A DNA stretch of 64,000 nt from Bolinopsis microptera. Its lineage: Eukaryota > Ctenophora > Tentaculata > Lobata > Bolinopsidae. Below, one piece after another: positions 1-37,904 of the stretch. Under the pieces are notes generated by a model. It ran no database searches, had not been told where the DNA came from, and was given only the letters and a program-made list of their open reading frames with translations. The first letter of the stretch is position 1. Each line of letters starts with the position of its first letter. The stretch is taken from the NCBI RefSeq assembly GCF_026151205.1, contig NC_087077.1, positions 14,608,983-14,672,982 of the forward strand, given 5' to 3'. The translations under genes and the position numbers were made by a program.

Positions 1-1894
1 ATTACTACTTATATATATGTGATAATTATAAATCAGCAACTGAAAATGTAAAATTTGAAAGCCCGGGTACTAATTCTTCTTACTGGATGACGGAAGCAGA
101 AGTTTGCTTGGCTTTAAACAATGATTTAAGTCCCATGTCACGATACGGCCAAACTACATACTGCATTAAACTAAAATTACTTAAATCACTAAATATGAGC
201 AGCCTTGCCAGCTTGACAGAAAATTATCGTGGGACGTAGATAGCCAGTGTTGTATTTTTAGTATCTTAGTACATTAGCTGTGACGTACTGATAAGAAGCG
301 ATAAGGCAGATGTAATCCTTGAATTCTTCCAGAAATTCGGCTACTGATTGGGGTTGCCAATCATAAAGTTTTAAGCTCATCTCGTTCATCATTTGAAACA
401 AATCGTAAAAATCTGGCAAAAAAAAGATAGCTAGGATAGTCTTTTTTACGAGAAGAATGAGAGATCGAAGTGAAATTGAAAGATGAGATGATCAAATAGC
501 CATTGTTGTAGTTGTATGATTTATTGACGCAAACAGTAACTGTAGGATATCGTAATGAGACTATATTTATCAATTAGTAATGGTTTCACTACTTGATGGA
601 AGTACTATGATACTATATCATAATAGTAATACTATAACATAGTAAATAGTAATGCTTCCTGACCTGTAGCTGTTCATTGATAAATCTAGATTTGATTGAC
701 AAACCACGAGGTATTAAATTCAAAGAATGATAAAGTACTTACTTACAAGAATAAACAAATAAATACATTGTTGACTGTTGTATTTTCAACACGATTCGGC
801 ATGAAAAACCAAGAAAGATATATTAAAGCCATTGAATTTCAACCGTAACTTAGTAGAGTGAGTTTTAAAAGTCTGATAATACAATACTTTAAACGTTTAA
901 CCGGAGGGTGGATGACACATGGGCGGAGGACAAAAGGGCTGTCTTAAAAGGGTGGACACGAGTGCGGATCCCAGAATACTCACATATGGACACGAGAGCG
1001 GAACCAAACACCGTCCTAGCTATATGATGAACCAGTAATAAACTTGTGATATCACACAATTTGATTCAAATTTTGTGTATATGCGTCAACCTACTTTTAT
1101 ACACATGAATCAATATCTACTAGCTGTTAACATATTGCCATATAACACAGAACGCCGGCAAGGGATAAGCGGATAACAATGTAGAGCACGTAACACGAGG
1201 GATTGCTATGAAAAGAACCCTGATTCCGTCCCGTAGCAGTATCCCGGAGGAGTTTAGAGCGAAACGGTTGATGTTGTGGTTTGAGTGGAACTGGAACTAA
1301 ACATGTTACGCCGCCAACGCGATGTGTGTGATGCAGGCCACTCCAACGACTAGGAGGAGACCTTACCATGTATGTATGAACTAAATCATAATATTATGCC
1401 CCCCCCCCCACTATTATCCTCAACATGAGGCTTATGTGATGTTAAGTTGTCGTTTCACAGTGCAATCTTTTCGTTTGGAAACAGTTGATCAGACTCTGAT
1501 GTCCTCACATACAGTTGTGTGGTATAAGATAGCATTGTAACGAGGACATTAACAAACATCACTACTGAGAACATAAAAATTCCTATGTTTTGACAGAAAA
1601 GTCTTATATTGTTAGATGTAATCAAATTGTTGAATATGGCTAAAAGTTAACAGCTAAAAGATATTAATTCATGTGTATTACTGCAGTAGCTTAGGTTGAC
1701 GCATATTAATAAAAGTTAAATCAAATTGTGTGACAAGTTTATTACTGGTTCATAATTTAGGAGTTAGGACTCATAGTCATGTCCATGTTAAAGTGAGTAT
1801 CATGAGATCCGCCCTCGTGTCCACCCATTATGAAAGTACCACCCTGGCCCTGGACACCCATATAAACGATAATAAATGTATAAAGGTAGCTTAC
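1..1894. other. Start of myosin intron 20; no exon seen
   Basis: No myosin tail exon was found on the minus strand here. Bases 900-1870 are occupied by a foldback repeat described separately; 1-890 shows only AT-rich sequence without a supportable feature. Confidence 0.5.
900..1870. repeat. Foldback element with imperfect inverted arms of about 200-230 bp
   Basis: Arm 1 (about 931-1133) and arm 2 (about 1643-1845) are inverted copies. Shared landmarks are GGGTGGACACGAG, GCGGATC, ATACTCAC, GAACCAGTAATAAACTTGT, ATATGCGTCAACCT and TAGCTGTTAAC, in the same order and inverted. About 500 bp of unrelated sequence lies between. No open frame looks like a transposase, so it would be non-autonomous. 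Exact ends and a target-site duplication were not resolved. Confidence 0.6.
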
Positions 1895-27343
<25,449 letters not shown>

Positions 27344-28960
27344 CTGCCAAGTAATAAAACTATTATGAAGTTTTCTGTAACGATATATTTTTGATGAAAG
27401 AGTGTTGAATTGTTATAATAAAAACAATTCATCTGGATCTGAGTAGAAAAAAGATCAATCAAAATGGGAATAACCAAAACAAAGCTATATTTGACTAGAA
27501 GATTAAAATAATAGGCTGGGCCAGTCAAAATGATACTTGCAACTTTTAAAAATTTACTGAATTTTAATGAATGCATTGTAAAAATATTTCAATCTATAAT
27601 GCAATGTTGTTTAAAGCCATGCAGGCACTGAAACTTGTTGATAACTCGCCCCAAAAGTTGTGACCACAACAATTTGCCGGAATTGGCTGTTTTGCTATTT
27701 CTCTGATTACTCAATTATTTAAGGTACTCTTATCAACCATTCGATTATGTCATTTCTAATCAAAAGTGAAATGTTGACATGCAATTGGACAGTAACATAT
27801 TTATATATGTACTGAACGGCAATTTTACATAATATAACCGATATGTTAAGGTATTATTTTAAATTCTTAGGTTGTAATACCAATGAGGATTTATCAACAT
27901 AATATATTATATAATTTACACTAAACGTATATAATAAATATATAAAGATTCTTCTGATGGTGAGATGTGACTTGTGAGTGAATCATGAACATAAAAGTTA
28001 TAAAACAAAATTTCTAAAACGGAAGCAGAGAAACTATATCATTATAAATGCTTTTCATACAAAGTTACAACAAATTCTTCATGTTATGCATCCTGGGTTT
28101 GGACAGGATACGACCCGTTTAAAATATTTCCATCATGTTACATTAGATAATTTTCAATAAATGTAATAGATTTTTAGTGTTGTAATTAGTTTAAAACTAT
28201 ATTATAAATAATTATATTATATAAAGTAACTTAGAATATGAATTTTAACTGGGACTGTCGTTTACCTGTTTTTCACAAGTGAGAACTTCATATTAATATT
28301 AACAGGTACCTGAATTTATGTAAAGCAAGCCCAAAAAACAAAAAATGTTGTACCATTAAAGTTCAGCTTTCAAGATAAAACTGACTGCTCACCTTTCCAA
28401 TGAATTTGACTGAATTATAATTTTTTAAGCCTCTGAAATATGATGATGAGATTGAATGGCTTATAAACCGTTATATGATAAAGAAAATTCGAGGGAAAAT
28501 AAGAAGTTAGCATGCATGAAATGGGTAAAAAAAGCATAGATGATCAATCTCATATGCTTATCAAGGATGCTCCAGACAAAGGAGCAAGATGCCCTCAATC
28601 TCAATTATGGTTTAGATATACCTTATACGCAGCAAGTTTGTATTTGGGGTTTACGGAAGTCCGTGGTTCTGAATACATTGAACTGTTAGCTGATAGGTTT
28701 ATTTTAGGTTAATAATTGATATCTAGAACAATTTTATCACTCAATCAGTAAGATATTATAATTAAAATATAATACTTTGGTCCCTCCTTGTCAGCCTAAG
28801 AAACTGTGAGGTTGTTAGCAACAATGATTGAGGTTGTAACATAATATATATGTAATTAACTTACAACAGTATATTTGAACTGCTTTACAATAATAGGGGA
28901 TGACCACCTCTATTGATAGAGACTCAAAGATGAGCAGACCACGGTAAGCAGATAAGGTTG
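27344..28960. other. Upstream flank of myosin coding exon; no exon identified
   Basis: The acceptor at 27344-27345 means that the first intron and a 5' UTR exon lie upstream, but no convincing donor/exon or promoter could be placed. The sequence is very AT-rich. An open frame at 28512-28712 (plus) looks protein-like but matches nothing I recognise. Confidence 0.4.
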
Positions 28961-28967
28961 GTTTGCT

Positions 28968-29680
28968 ATGCCGAATATGTGTCTGGAGGTGCAAGACACC
29001 AGTTACCTGCAACTGAAAGAAGAGCTGGGTGGGGCAGACTCACATTCCTATCTAGATGAAGTGTTAACAAAAAGCAGCACACAAAAAGCATTCATTAGGA
29101 GAGTCGAATTTCTTTGGGGACAAAATGATGCTCTCCAGGATTTATCCGACTAGAAAGATCATGAAATAAAGACTCTGCAAACATCTCAGAGAAATATTAC
29201 CACCATAAAGAACAAAGAGGTTAGAAGGAGTATCCTGGACCCCGAAATCCACCACTTTTCTGTACTTTCAGAGGTACCAATGTGGCAGGAAACCAGGGCT
29301 CATGCTGCCGCTGAGCTAAAGCAGTAGAGGGGATGGCGGCTTCTCTAGGATCTAACACGTCCTGAAGCAGACCAACACTATGTCCCAACGCACTGGTGTT
29401 GGGATGTCTGCCCCCGCGCCGGTGCCTGTCCGGGTCAATAAAGCAGTCAAGCACCATGTATGTTATGTTGAGCATTCTCAACCAACAAATGTGGGAACTC
29501 CCACGAAAGACCAAAACAGATCTAAAGAGACACTTAACAACATTGGAAAATAGACTTCAATTTGTTTATATAATTTATAAAGCGTATATTATTGCCCACG
29601 TTAAGGGGCCTGTTAATAATTTATTAAATTATTAGCTATTTTAGATTTAATAATAATTATAATAAAAATAATAATAATGC
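28968..29680 (+). repeat. Degenerate retroelement-like repeat, copy 1, with AAT-rich tail
   Basis: From about 29171 to 29660 this matches 48048-48520 in direct orientation. Shared stretches include GAGCATTCTCAACCA, GTGGGAACTCCCACGAAAGACC and GCCCACGTTAAGGGGCCTGTTAATAA (each shortened here where longer). Both copies end in an AATAAT tail, typical of non-LTR retroelement 3' ends. The preceding frame (28968-29345, one stop) reads as a charged helical protein, possibly an ORF1 remnant. Confidence 0.55.
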
Positions 29681-31518
29681 CGAATATGGTTCTAGGGAAC
29701 TTTCAGGATGATGGACTGATGGAGCCTCCTGTGCAAGACGAATCCCGCCTTTGCTTACTACCCAGGCACTAGAGTAGAAAGTGTACTTGACAGAGCCAAG
29801 TTTCTGTTCGTCCAAAGTGAAAACAAGATATTTATTTCTGGATAAGAACATCAAAGAGCTGCAGTAGAAACAGATAGGTATATGGGTAGAGGGAAATAGG
29901 TGCCAGATATTAAAAACAGCAGAATGAAATCGAAAAAGCAAGATCATTCAAGCTTTACTCCCTTATAAATTCAAACATTACCATTTACCAATCGATTCTT
30001 CCAAGAAGTTGCCAGATGGTTGCCAAATCATGTTAGTAAAGGGTACCCTTACGTACACATATGTAAGTGAGTACTCAAAATAAGAAAACATCAATTCCAG
30101 ACTATAGTCTGATAGAGGAGCATCATAATTTTGCGTTCAATCTTAAAATGAATTAATAAGACCACCCTCAATCCCGACGACCAGGATGTGTGCTTAAAAA
30201 GAAGAACGTGATTTGTACGATTCGCATCAACAGCAGACATGAGAGCAAGTGTTGAAGAAGGGAATGCAATGGATCCCAACTAAACGTCAGTGATCTTAAT
30301 AGCAATCATATGACCATTTTAAACTAAATTATTTTGTAACTTATATCTTTCAATATTTAAACAATATACAGAAATAAAATTGGTACACAGATTGATTGAC
30401 GATATCAATCTTTGCATCTCGCCGATCTGCATAATTGGTTGCAAAAAGCATTATTGGATGCGCGCGCGACCCAGTAGTGCATCGCGCTACAAGTGCACAG
30501 ATAATTAATTTTTCATGCTTCCTTTTTAGAAGAAAAAACCAACCATCCTTTTTGCAATTTAATTGTGAAATATATTTACAACAAAGTTTCATTTATTTCA
30601 TAAAATCTAAAAGAATTTATTGCAAAGCGCGCAATTTGAAAAGTACTTTTTTGCAGTCAGTAGTGAAGGTATAAAAACCATAATATGGTTGGATTAATAA
30701 TTTTACTCTAAAATTTGTTTTGGCGCATCGTTTCATTTATTTTCCAGTAAAAAATAACAAGTACAAGCTGTAAACTATTAACATAACTGCAGCTGTGTGG
30801 TATACAGGTAAAAGTAAATTATTTAATTGCACGACCCAATTTTACCTAGCACGTTCACCTAACCGTGTGCTTTCGCGCCACTGTGGACTGCGCCCGCCGG
30901 GAGGCGGGCGCGCGCCACTTGTACTGCAAGCGCAAGGGCTCTGGATAGAGCAACCTAGCACCCCAATCCCTGTGCTAATGGCTAAGTGATGCGCGGCTCG
31001 TGGTCAGTTGCAGTTTGTTAAATTATTTAGATTCATAGCTCGCAACGTTTTTTGCTCAGGTCCTTAATTGCAAGAAGCTCGAAATTAACGCTGCACAGTA
31101 CACATACAGCATTGAGCATAGGTGATAGGGATAGGTGTGCCCGATAAATTGCTTATTAACTACAATAGCCTTTTTATTTGTAGCGCAATGCACTACTGAG
31201 CCGAGCCGCGCATCAAATAATCTTTCTCGCAATATCGGCAAAATGCACCAGTGAGCCTCACCAAGCTGCGAACGATTGAAAACTATTAATCACGATTAAT
31301 TTTTTCATTTGTAGTGTGAGTTTGAGAATTCATAGTAAGTTTAGATCCCTCAATTTAGTACGCGTGCTTTACTGTTTACCAATTTATTATAGCCAAACGT
31401 TAATTTTGAACATGAGGGTTAAAATTAAAATAATATTAATGTTCAAATAGTTAACATGACACTCCTATTTTGTAGATGTAGTCAGTTTTTGATTTGTGAT
31501 CATGATATCGATATTTAG
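29681..31518. other. Flank between repeat copy 1 and the palindrome
   Basis: No gene supported. Bases 30430-31260 contain scattered GCGCGC-rich patches (for example around 30463 and 30890-30915) in otherwise AT-rich DNA. Short plus-strand open frames here lack recognisable motifs. Confidence 0.4.
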
Positions 31519-31523
31519 GTAAG
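31519..31523. repeat. Target-site duplication GTAAG, left
   Basis: GTAAG immediately precedes the left terminus TATAATGGCGCAGGAGG and is repeated immediately after the inverted right terminus at 47754-47758. Confidence 0.7.
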
Positions 31524-31561
31524 TATAATGGCGCAGGAGGGTCAACCTGAAAAGAACATTG

Positions 31562-31775
31562 CTTGACCCTCCTGCCCCACCGCATGGATCAGGAGGTTCA
31601 TTTCAGAAACAGTGCTTGACCCTCCTGCCCCACCACATGGATCAGGAGGTTCATTTCAGAAAAAACAGTGCTTGACCCTCCTGCCCCACCACATGGATTA
31701 CGGGGGTCACCCACAAAAACAGTGCTTGACCCTCCTGCCCCACCACATGGATTACGGGGGTCACCCACAAGACCA
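31562..31775. repeat. Subterminal minisatellite, left arm (4 units of about 54 bp)
   Basis: Units begin CTTGACCCTCCTGCCCCACC at 31562, 31615, 31671 and 31725. Two internal variants alternate (ATGGATCAGGAGGTTCATTT and ATGGATTACGGGGGTCACCC). Embedded CTCCTG...CAGGAG makes small hairpins and echoes the terminal motif. Confidence 0.9.
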
Positions 31776-31977
31776 TGTGCGCTGCACTTATTTCTACATC
31801 GCGCGCGATACGTGTGTGCGTGATTACATGAAATATTACCGCGCCCTACGCTAAGTAGACGAAAAGCGTGGTCGAAGAGCGAGAGTCGGTACAATAAATA
31901 AAACGAGAGTTGGTACATTTAACTGGCATTTTTTAACCGTGGTACAATCAGAATTGAATACAGCCGACACAGGATGA

Positions 31978-31999
31978 GGGGGGGGGGGGGGGGGGGGGG
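31978..31999 (+). repeat. Poly(G) tract, mirrored as poly(C) at 47227-47245
   Basis: 22 G in the left arm and 19 C in the right arm at corresponding positions. Copy-number difference is expected for a homopolymer and could be a sequencing artefact. Confidence 0.8.
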
Positions 32000-32539
32000 C
32001 AATGACTACTGATGGAGACTTTTGAGCACCAATGGGGACGAAAATCATAGGGACTGAAGGTCAAATCGCTGGTGAAATTTTCCATTTGTCCCCATAAGTA
32101 CCCAAAGTTTTGGCGAGTTTTATGTAGTTTTGATATTATCTTTTATTAAATGACTTCTAAAGGAGACTTTTGGGTACCAATGGGGGCTAAAAATCTTGGA
32201 GACTTGAGGTTAAATTGCTGGCGAAATTCTGCACTTGTCCCCAAAGTACCCAAAGTCATTGGCTCCCCCCCCCCTCCCCCGGGTGAGGTGACGGAGAAAA
32301 ATAAACTGAGCTCAAGGCTACATTTCCAGATATCCCGCCACGGCACCGTCGCTCATGCTGCAAAGTGTGTTGAGAGATGCCCACGTCATCACACGTAAAC
32401 TGTGTCACGAATACCTGAAATGCAGACGTGCAGAACAAACATAACTCTGATCTATATTTTTCATAAAACTTTCAGGATTTGCCAATGAGGGAAAAGACAG
32501 CACTGTCCGAGAAGCTAGAAATGCATGAATCATAGGTGA

Positions 32540-32738
32540 CATGGATAGGGGTAAGAAGTTTTTTAAAAACATGAAAATTGTGAAAGGAAAAGAAGTAGAA
32601 ATGAGAAAGGGTAGATTTAAAATGTTTGAGAATCGATTTTGTGCTGAAGAACTCCGTCCGCAGGACGGGCTTCCGGCTACTTATGATAATTCGAATAAAT
32701 TTGAGATTCAAACAAGCTACGAATACGAATGCTTATAG
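32540..32738 (+). CDS. Unrecognised basic open frame in left arm (mirrored at 46489-46687 minus)
   Basis: Begins MDRGKKFFKNMKIVKGKEVE and ends TSYEYECL; 65 residues, Lys-rich. An in-frame stretch just upstream (from about 32475, after a TTTCAG acceptor-like site) reads FANEGKDSTVREARNA before a stop. The two arm copies encode the same frame. No family recognised; the balance of codons and the acceptor make it a candidate exon of an element-borne gene. Confidence 0.3.
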
Positions 32739-32820
32739 CAGTGGCAAGCTCTTGTTTGCTGCGCATTGGCTGCAATGTATAACCGCAGTATGAACTGTCA
32801 AAATATTTGAATTTGCTTAC

Positions 32821-33057
32821 CTAGTGGCTTTGTTTGATAAAGCATACATACTTTATATACCGATAAATCAATAACTCCTTTTGATTCTTCGGTTTGAGAA
32901 TTGTGCGGTCACACATCTCTGCAATGTCTGAAAAGGTGGCAGGGAAGTATTGAAACTTACTTAACACTATATTTACAGTTAAACCTTGAACTACTATAAC
33001 TAGGGCAGTAGGAAACGCCAAAAAGTAGATCATCTGACTAAAACAACTTAACTTCAT
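32821..33057 (-). CDS. Unrecognised 78-residue frame with hydrophobic N-terminus (mirrored at 46170-46406 plus)
   Basis: Starts MKLSCFSQMIYFLAFPTALV, a plausible signal peptide or membrane segment, then a short polar region. In the right arm it is preceded by TTTTATTTCAG and its stop codon TAG is followed directly by GTAAGC, so it could be part of an internal exon read in another frame. Identical in both arms. Function unknown. Confidence 0.3.
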   Translation of the reverse strand: MKLSCFSQMIYFLAFPTALVIVVQGLTVNIVLSKFQYFPATFSDIAEMCDRTILKPKNQKELLIYRYIKYVCFIKQSH

Positions 33058-33771
33058 CCAAGAGTCTAGTTAGCAGCATTGTAGCGATAAGATACCACCA
33101 TAGTTTGAGCTGTCGACACTGAAATAAAACAAACAATTTACTTTTCACTACTGCAGGGGAATGCATGTAACATATAAAGAATAAAGATATAATATATTGT
33201 ATGTTTTTCATCGTGGCCTCAGGGGAGAAGGGCAGCTCGAAAAACCGAAAAAAGTCTAAAAAACCGTGTTGGAGCTGGTGAGTTAAAGCTACCGATCTCG
33301 ATCGTGAGAGTCAGATGATCAGATCGCATGTAACGTGAGTTTCGCCCGCCTGAATAAGGCAACATGAAATCATATTGCTGGTGACAGGTCTCGACCAAGA
33401 TGTAAAATAAAGATACCCCAAATTTGTTATTTTTAAGCCGATTCACATCGACCCAAGTCTCTGCTTTGACCCTAAATGCTCAAACTTCGTTAATAGATTG
33501 GAAAATCGTGTTATGCTTGTTACTAATAACTGTTGTTTGTGAGAGGACATCTCGATTTCCCGGATCAGAGGATCACACCAATGAGGGGTTGATTGTGCAT
33601 GTGTGAACTTGACTAAATTTTCAAATTGCCCGATTTTTTTTCAGTAGGTCACATTACTCGTGACGTGCAAATGTATCTTTTGTCTTTTAATAGGTCAAGC
33701 TCAGAGCTTTAAAGCTTTAAAGACTTCTCCGTGACAAAGACGGCCGACATATATCTTTACTCCAGGAAAAG

Positions 33772-34190
33772 TCAGAACTCTTTCCACACCACATTCTTAA
33801 ATGTACACGACAGCAGAACGACGATGTAGCCCCACGCCGCAGTAAACTTTAAATTTCTGACCCGGAACGAGCCCAGCAACTGTAGACAGCTGCGTGAGCT
33901 ATGTACGGTTAGCAGATTTAAGAGCTTATGCAATAAGCAGTCACCGTTCACTCTCATTTTTGACTTTTCTTCTTTTGAACAACAAATGTCCATTGAATGA
34001 TGCCAAGCTAAGCGATTATGATTAGAAAAGTACCGTGATTTACACTGATGGCTCATACAAGGACTTGTTGGACTTCGTGAATTTGGAGGACCTGCAGCTG
34101 TAATCAGTACTTCACTACCAGATGTGCGAGGCCGAGGTTCCCGTTTGACAACATTACAAGTGGACCACCCAGGCCGGGATGATCACGCGC
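33772..34190 (-). CDS. Unrecognised open frame of about 137 codons (mirrored at 45041-45455 plus)
   Basis: Opens after a TGA and reads ...REPRPRTSGSEVLITAAG, then MSHQCKSRYFSNHNRLAWHH, a Cys/His-containing stretch (DICCSKEEKS), and a hydrophobic C-terminal segment FTAAWGYIVVLLSCTF. Identical in both arms, which shows recent duplication rather than selection. No family recognised. Confidence 0.3.
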
Positions 34191-36019
34191 TAGTTGACAT
34201 GAGATCTGATTCTCCCGGGAAAATTGGCGAGATGACCGGTGTCCTGTCAGAGGTCACGGATACAAGGATACAAAAATATAAATATTTTATTGTACAATTA
34301 CAATAGTCGTATAAACTTGACAAATTCGCCTACCATCACGTGACCCTCGTCAACGAGCAAGTGAAAAATGTGTTCACAGCATTTATATTATACGGTAACT
34401 ACACCATAGATTGACAAGCTAAGCGTACAGAAAAACGTCCAACTCCTGACTATATAAAACTCCGGTATAATAGCGTTTTTGACGGAGCAATTTAATGGCC
34501 TGGAGTAGGAAACTTTGTTGACCGGAATAAATTTATCCGAAAGGCGAAAGATACATATGAGAGGCCATCATAAGATGGTACCAAAATATCTCTGTGAAAA
34601 GTCCTTTTTACTTTTTTAAGCGTCAAAAGTCGGTGCACTTACTTTATCCATCGAAAAAAGGCATCCCCTGGTGGCTCGTAAAGTATCGATTTTAGCTGTC
34701 TAGTAGCCATCTTCTGTGCTCTCTGGCAGTCTAAGAAGAAACATTATTATATACGACTCTATACAAATAATCTTATTATAAAACAGGATCATACATAGTT
34801 AATAGAACTCCATTAAGAAAACATCTTAACTACGTAATCTGTGCCTAGTACAACAGTTTCCAACACTTCCTACAGCTGGCAATATCCCTTATTTCATTTA
34901 ATCACTCAAATTTCTAAGTTCTAAGTTTCTATATTTAAGGTCATCAACAAGCATATTTGATATAAGTTTGTATTAGGTCTACCAACACGCCCTTTAAATT
35001 TACCACTACTATTAACACAAATTTCTCTTTGTGATGAAAAAGTTTAAAGAAGCTTTACAACTTAACTCAAACTAATGCTTCTGTCTGTCTGCTGCATTTG
35101 AATTTATTTCTAAATGATTCGCAGCTTTCGGTAGCTCCATGTTCAGCCCACCATGCCTGAAAAAATTTGGTTCACAATAACTTTGGTTCCCATAAATATT
35201 ATGGTTACCATAATATAAGTCACAAATTTTGTTAATTTCAAGTCAACAACAATATTAGTCGTATTTTTAAGACCATTTTTCCATATCATTTAATTTTTTT
35301 AAATTTATTCAGCTAGCTTTTTTGACTAAAATATTTTCGATCTGGGAAATTATTTAAAGACGAGTCAACATTACATACATCAATTACATAGCATCACATA
35401 CATTTACCTATAACACGCAGTAGCGACTTGTATAAATTTAACGATACTTAAATTCGTTAAATCATATATCATGTATATGCTCTGCTGAAATCTTAGTCTC
35501 CTTTAAAATAAGTCCTCCCATGAAATTTAGTTTACAACAATTTAGGCAATTGTTTGACTTAATTTATGGTATAATAGATTTTTCGTTTCCTGAGGAAAGG
35601 GAATTTCGGCGGATATAGTAACACCAGAAAATATTGGTTTATGTAAATTGAGTTTACGGTTGTTTATCAATGATTCGAGGGCACTGCAACGAGAATTAGA
35701 ACAATTAATCAAAAATTACTGCCTAAACATTTAATGACCAAAACCTAACGAGCTTAACCTCTGTCACTCTTTTTCGAGATTCAATATCATTTGACACAAC
35801 TCTATGATTAACTATATGATTTTTTAAAATAGGAAAACTAATCTGGTTGTATCCTAGGCAGAACTGATTATTATATACGTTAAGAACAGTGTCAGCTGGA
35901 ATATTCAAGTAAGGTCATTTGTGTGCTTTCTTTACAACAGAAACAAGGAATTGAAATATCATTGTAAACTAAAACTGACAAGGGTAATCATAACATAACA
36001 TTGTGCTCACAGTGTCACT

Positions 36020-36347
36020 CCATTCCTGAAAAAAGCCCATTTTCTTCCAATAAGGACAACAAATAGAGTATAAGATTGCTCTAACCGTGTTCAAATGTGT
36101 CAACAACGTAGCACCAAATGCATCAACATTAAGAGTCAACCTGTACGTGTACTACGGACTGAACAAGACTATTTCCTCCTAAATGTTCCTACTGTTTCAA
36201 ATTATAGTAAAACTGAGAGAAGCTTTAGTTACTGTGGACCCTTTGTTTGGAATCAGCTTCCTTAGCAATTGAGAACATTAACCGATATCGTCTTGTTTAA
36301 AAAGAGAATAAATACGCATCTCTTTGAAAAAGCATTCATATAAGTAC
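36020..36347 (+). pseudogene. LINE RT C-terminal remnant, left arm (mirrored at about 42285-42615 minus)
   Basis: Conceptual fragments QPVRVLRTEQDYFLLNVP, TERSFSYCGPFVWNQLP and LRTLTDIVLFKKRINTHLFE are the usual C-terminal end of CR1/jockey-group RT proteins. In-frame stops and frameshifts make it dead. Present in both arms, so it predates the palindrome. Confidence 0.75.
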
Positions 36348-36844
36348 ATATAATAACTTTATCATAAAACCCAAACTTCATAAAAATAATTCTAATGTAC
36401 ATATTCAATATTCATGAGTCGCTTTAGATGGCTTGAACTGAATCTTTACTTAGCTGTCATTAGTTTAGTGCTCAGTGTCAACAAGAATTGTCATTATATT
36501 TTCCCTGTGATAATATTCAATTTCAAGTCAATATATCATAGTTATTGAATGCCTATATATATCCTGAAGTTAGGACTAGATTTGACCTCCCATCTCCCTA
36601 ATTTTGAAAGAATTTATATGCCTCCTATCTGAAAATAGTTAATTATGAAGCTTTCATGGTATTCTTATTATCACTCAGCTTCATCACAGTACGCTCGTGG
36701 TCCATATATGCACTATGTAATTACTCATGGGTATCAACCAATTGAATAATAATGTGCGCGTTTGTTACTACTTGATCCCACACTCACAACTGTACGTTGC
36801 GGGAGGTCACACCCACGATGTAGAACTTGATTTCCTTCCGTGGT

Positions 36845-36891
36845 GGGGGGGGGGGGGGGGTTGGGGGGGGGGGGTGGGGGGGGGGGGGTGG
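36845..36891 (+). repeat. Interrupted poly(G) tract, left arm only
   Basis: Long G runs separated by TT and T; strong G-quadruplex potential. The corresponding right-arm stretch (about 41700-41900) does not carry the inverse tract. Confidence 0.8.
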
Positions 36892-37904
36892 TCCACAACA
36901 CCAAAACAACACCTCGGACGTATTGTCATTATATCTTTACACCTGACTTGGAAGTACTCACAATAAGCCGAGAACAGCCTAGCCGGTCCCACATCTAGTC
37001 TACACAGAATCATAGCTCAGTTACTCTAGTCACCAACTGTGACAGTAGTCTCTTGATGTCCATTGTCCCAACCGAATTCTGCATTTACAGTACATCTAGG
37101 TAAAGAAAAGATTAAGTGAATTGCATAATAGGGACCCCGAGCAAGATCAGTTAGTAATAAAAACACCTTAATTTATGAATAATACAATAGACTGAAATAT
37201 CTCTTCGAAATTTTTCTGTGACAAGTGGATCTTGAATCTTTGAATAGAGTTGGTGGTTACTGTCTGGTGACATTACACACTCACTTAATCTTCCTCTTGG
37301 TCCAAGGGATGTTTTAAGAAGGGCATTAATAACTTCCCTTACTGACATACTTACAACAAAATAGCTGCATTGCTTTGGGACTTGTCAGTAGAATGCCTGA
37401 AGATCGGTTACCCCAACTGTCTACTTGAATGACAACCCAAAAATAGGAAGAGATCAAGAGGCAGGTCTATAGGAAGAGCTTAAATGTAGTAGAAATGTTA
37501 CCTACCCTCCGAAGATGTATAAGTAAAGTAATAAAACAGCTCCCGCAGACTAATCTTTTTGGATGGAGATCTCGCTAGAGTAACATGTTACTTGGTTCAA
37601 TCCAATAACATATAAAATTAAAGAGTTTAAGAGTCCAAAATAGGAATTTAACACAAATATATATTAAATTCATTCACTGCAACAATCACTTCATAAAATC
37701 ATGTAGGAGTATTGATAAGATTGAGTTCCAGATCACCTATATATGCTGTGGATGCTAAAATCCTGACACCTCTATAACCCCTAAAAGAAACTATACATGT
37801 CATGGGTAATGGATATCATTAGTAGGTAGTTATTGCAAACAGAGTGCTACCAAGTGCCACGTCTTATGATTTTCTAGAAATCAGAAACAAAAAGTAAAAC
37901 TCTA

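Noticed and set aside
31559-31776. CRISPR-like appearance of regularly spaced repeats
   Set aside because: Units are contiguous 54-bp tandem repeats with no unique spacers, in a eukaryotic genome.
31598-31918. Frame encoding an 18-residue Gly/Pro repeat (GDPRNPCGGAGGSSTVF type)
   Set aside because: It is a translation of the 54-bp minisatellite, which stays open in several frames on both strands because the unit is a multiple of three.
34040-34110. VIYTDGSY motif on the plus strand, resembling the RNase H start of retroelements
   Set aside because: Only about 25 codons between stops and no other RNase H motif follows; the opposite-strand frame is longer. Treated as chance.
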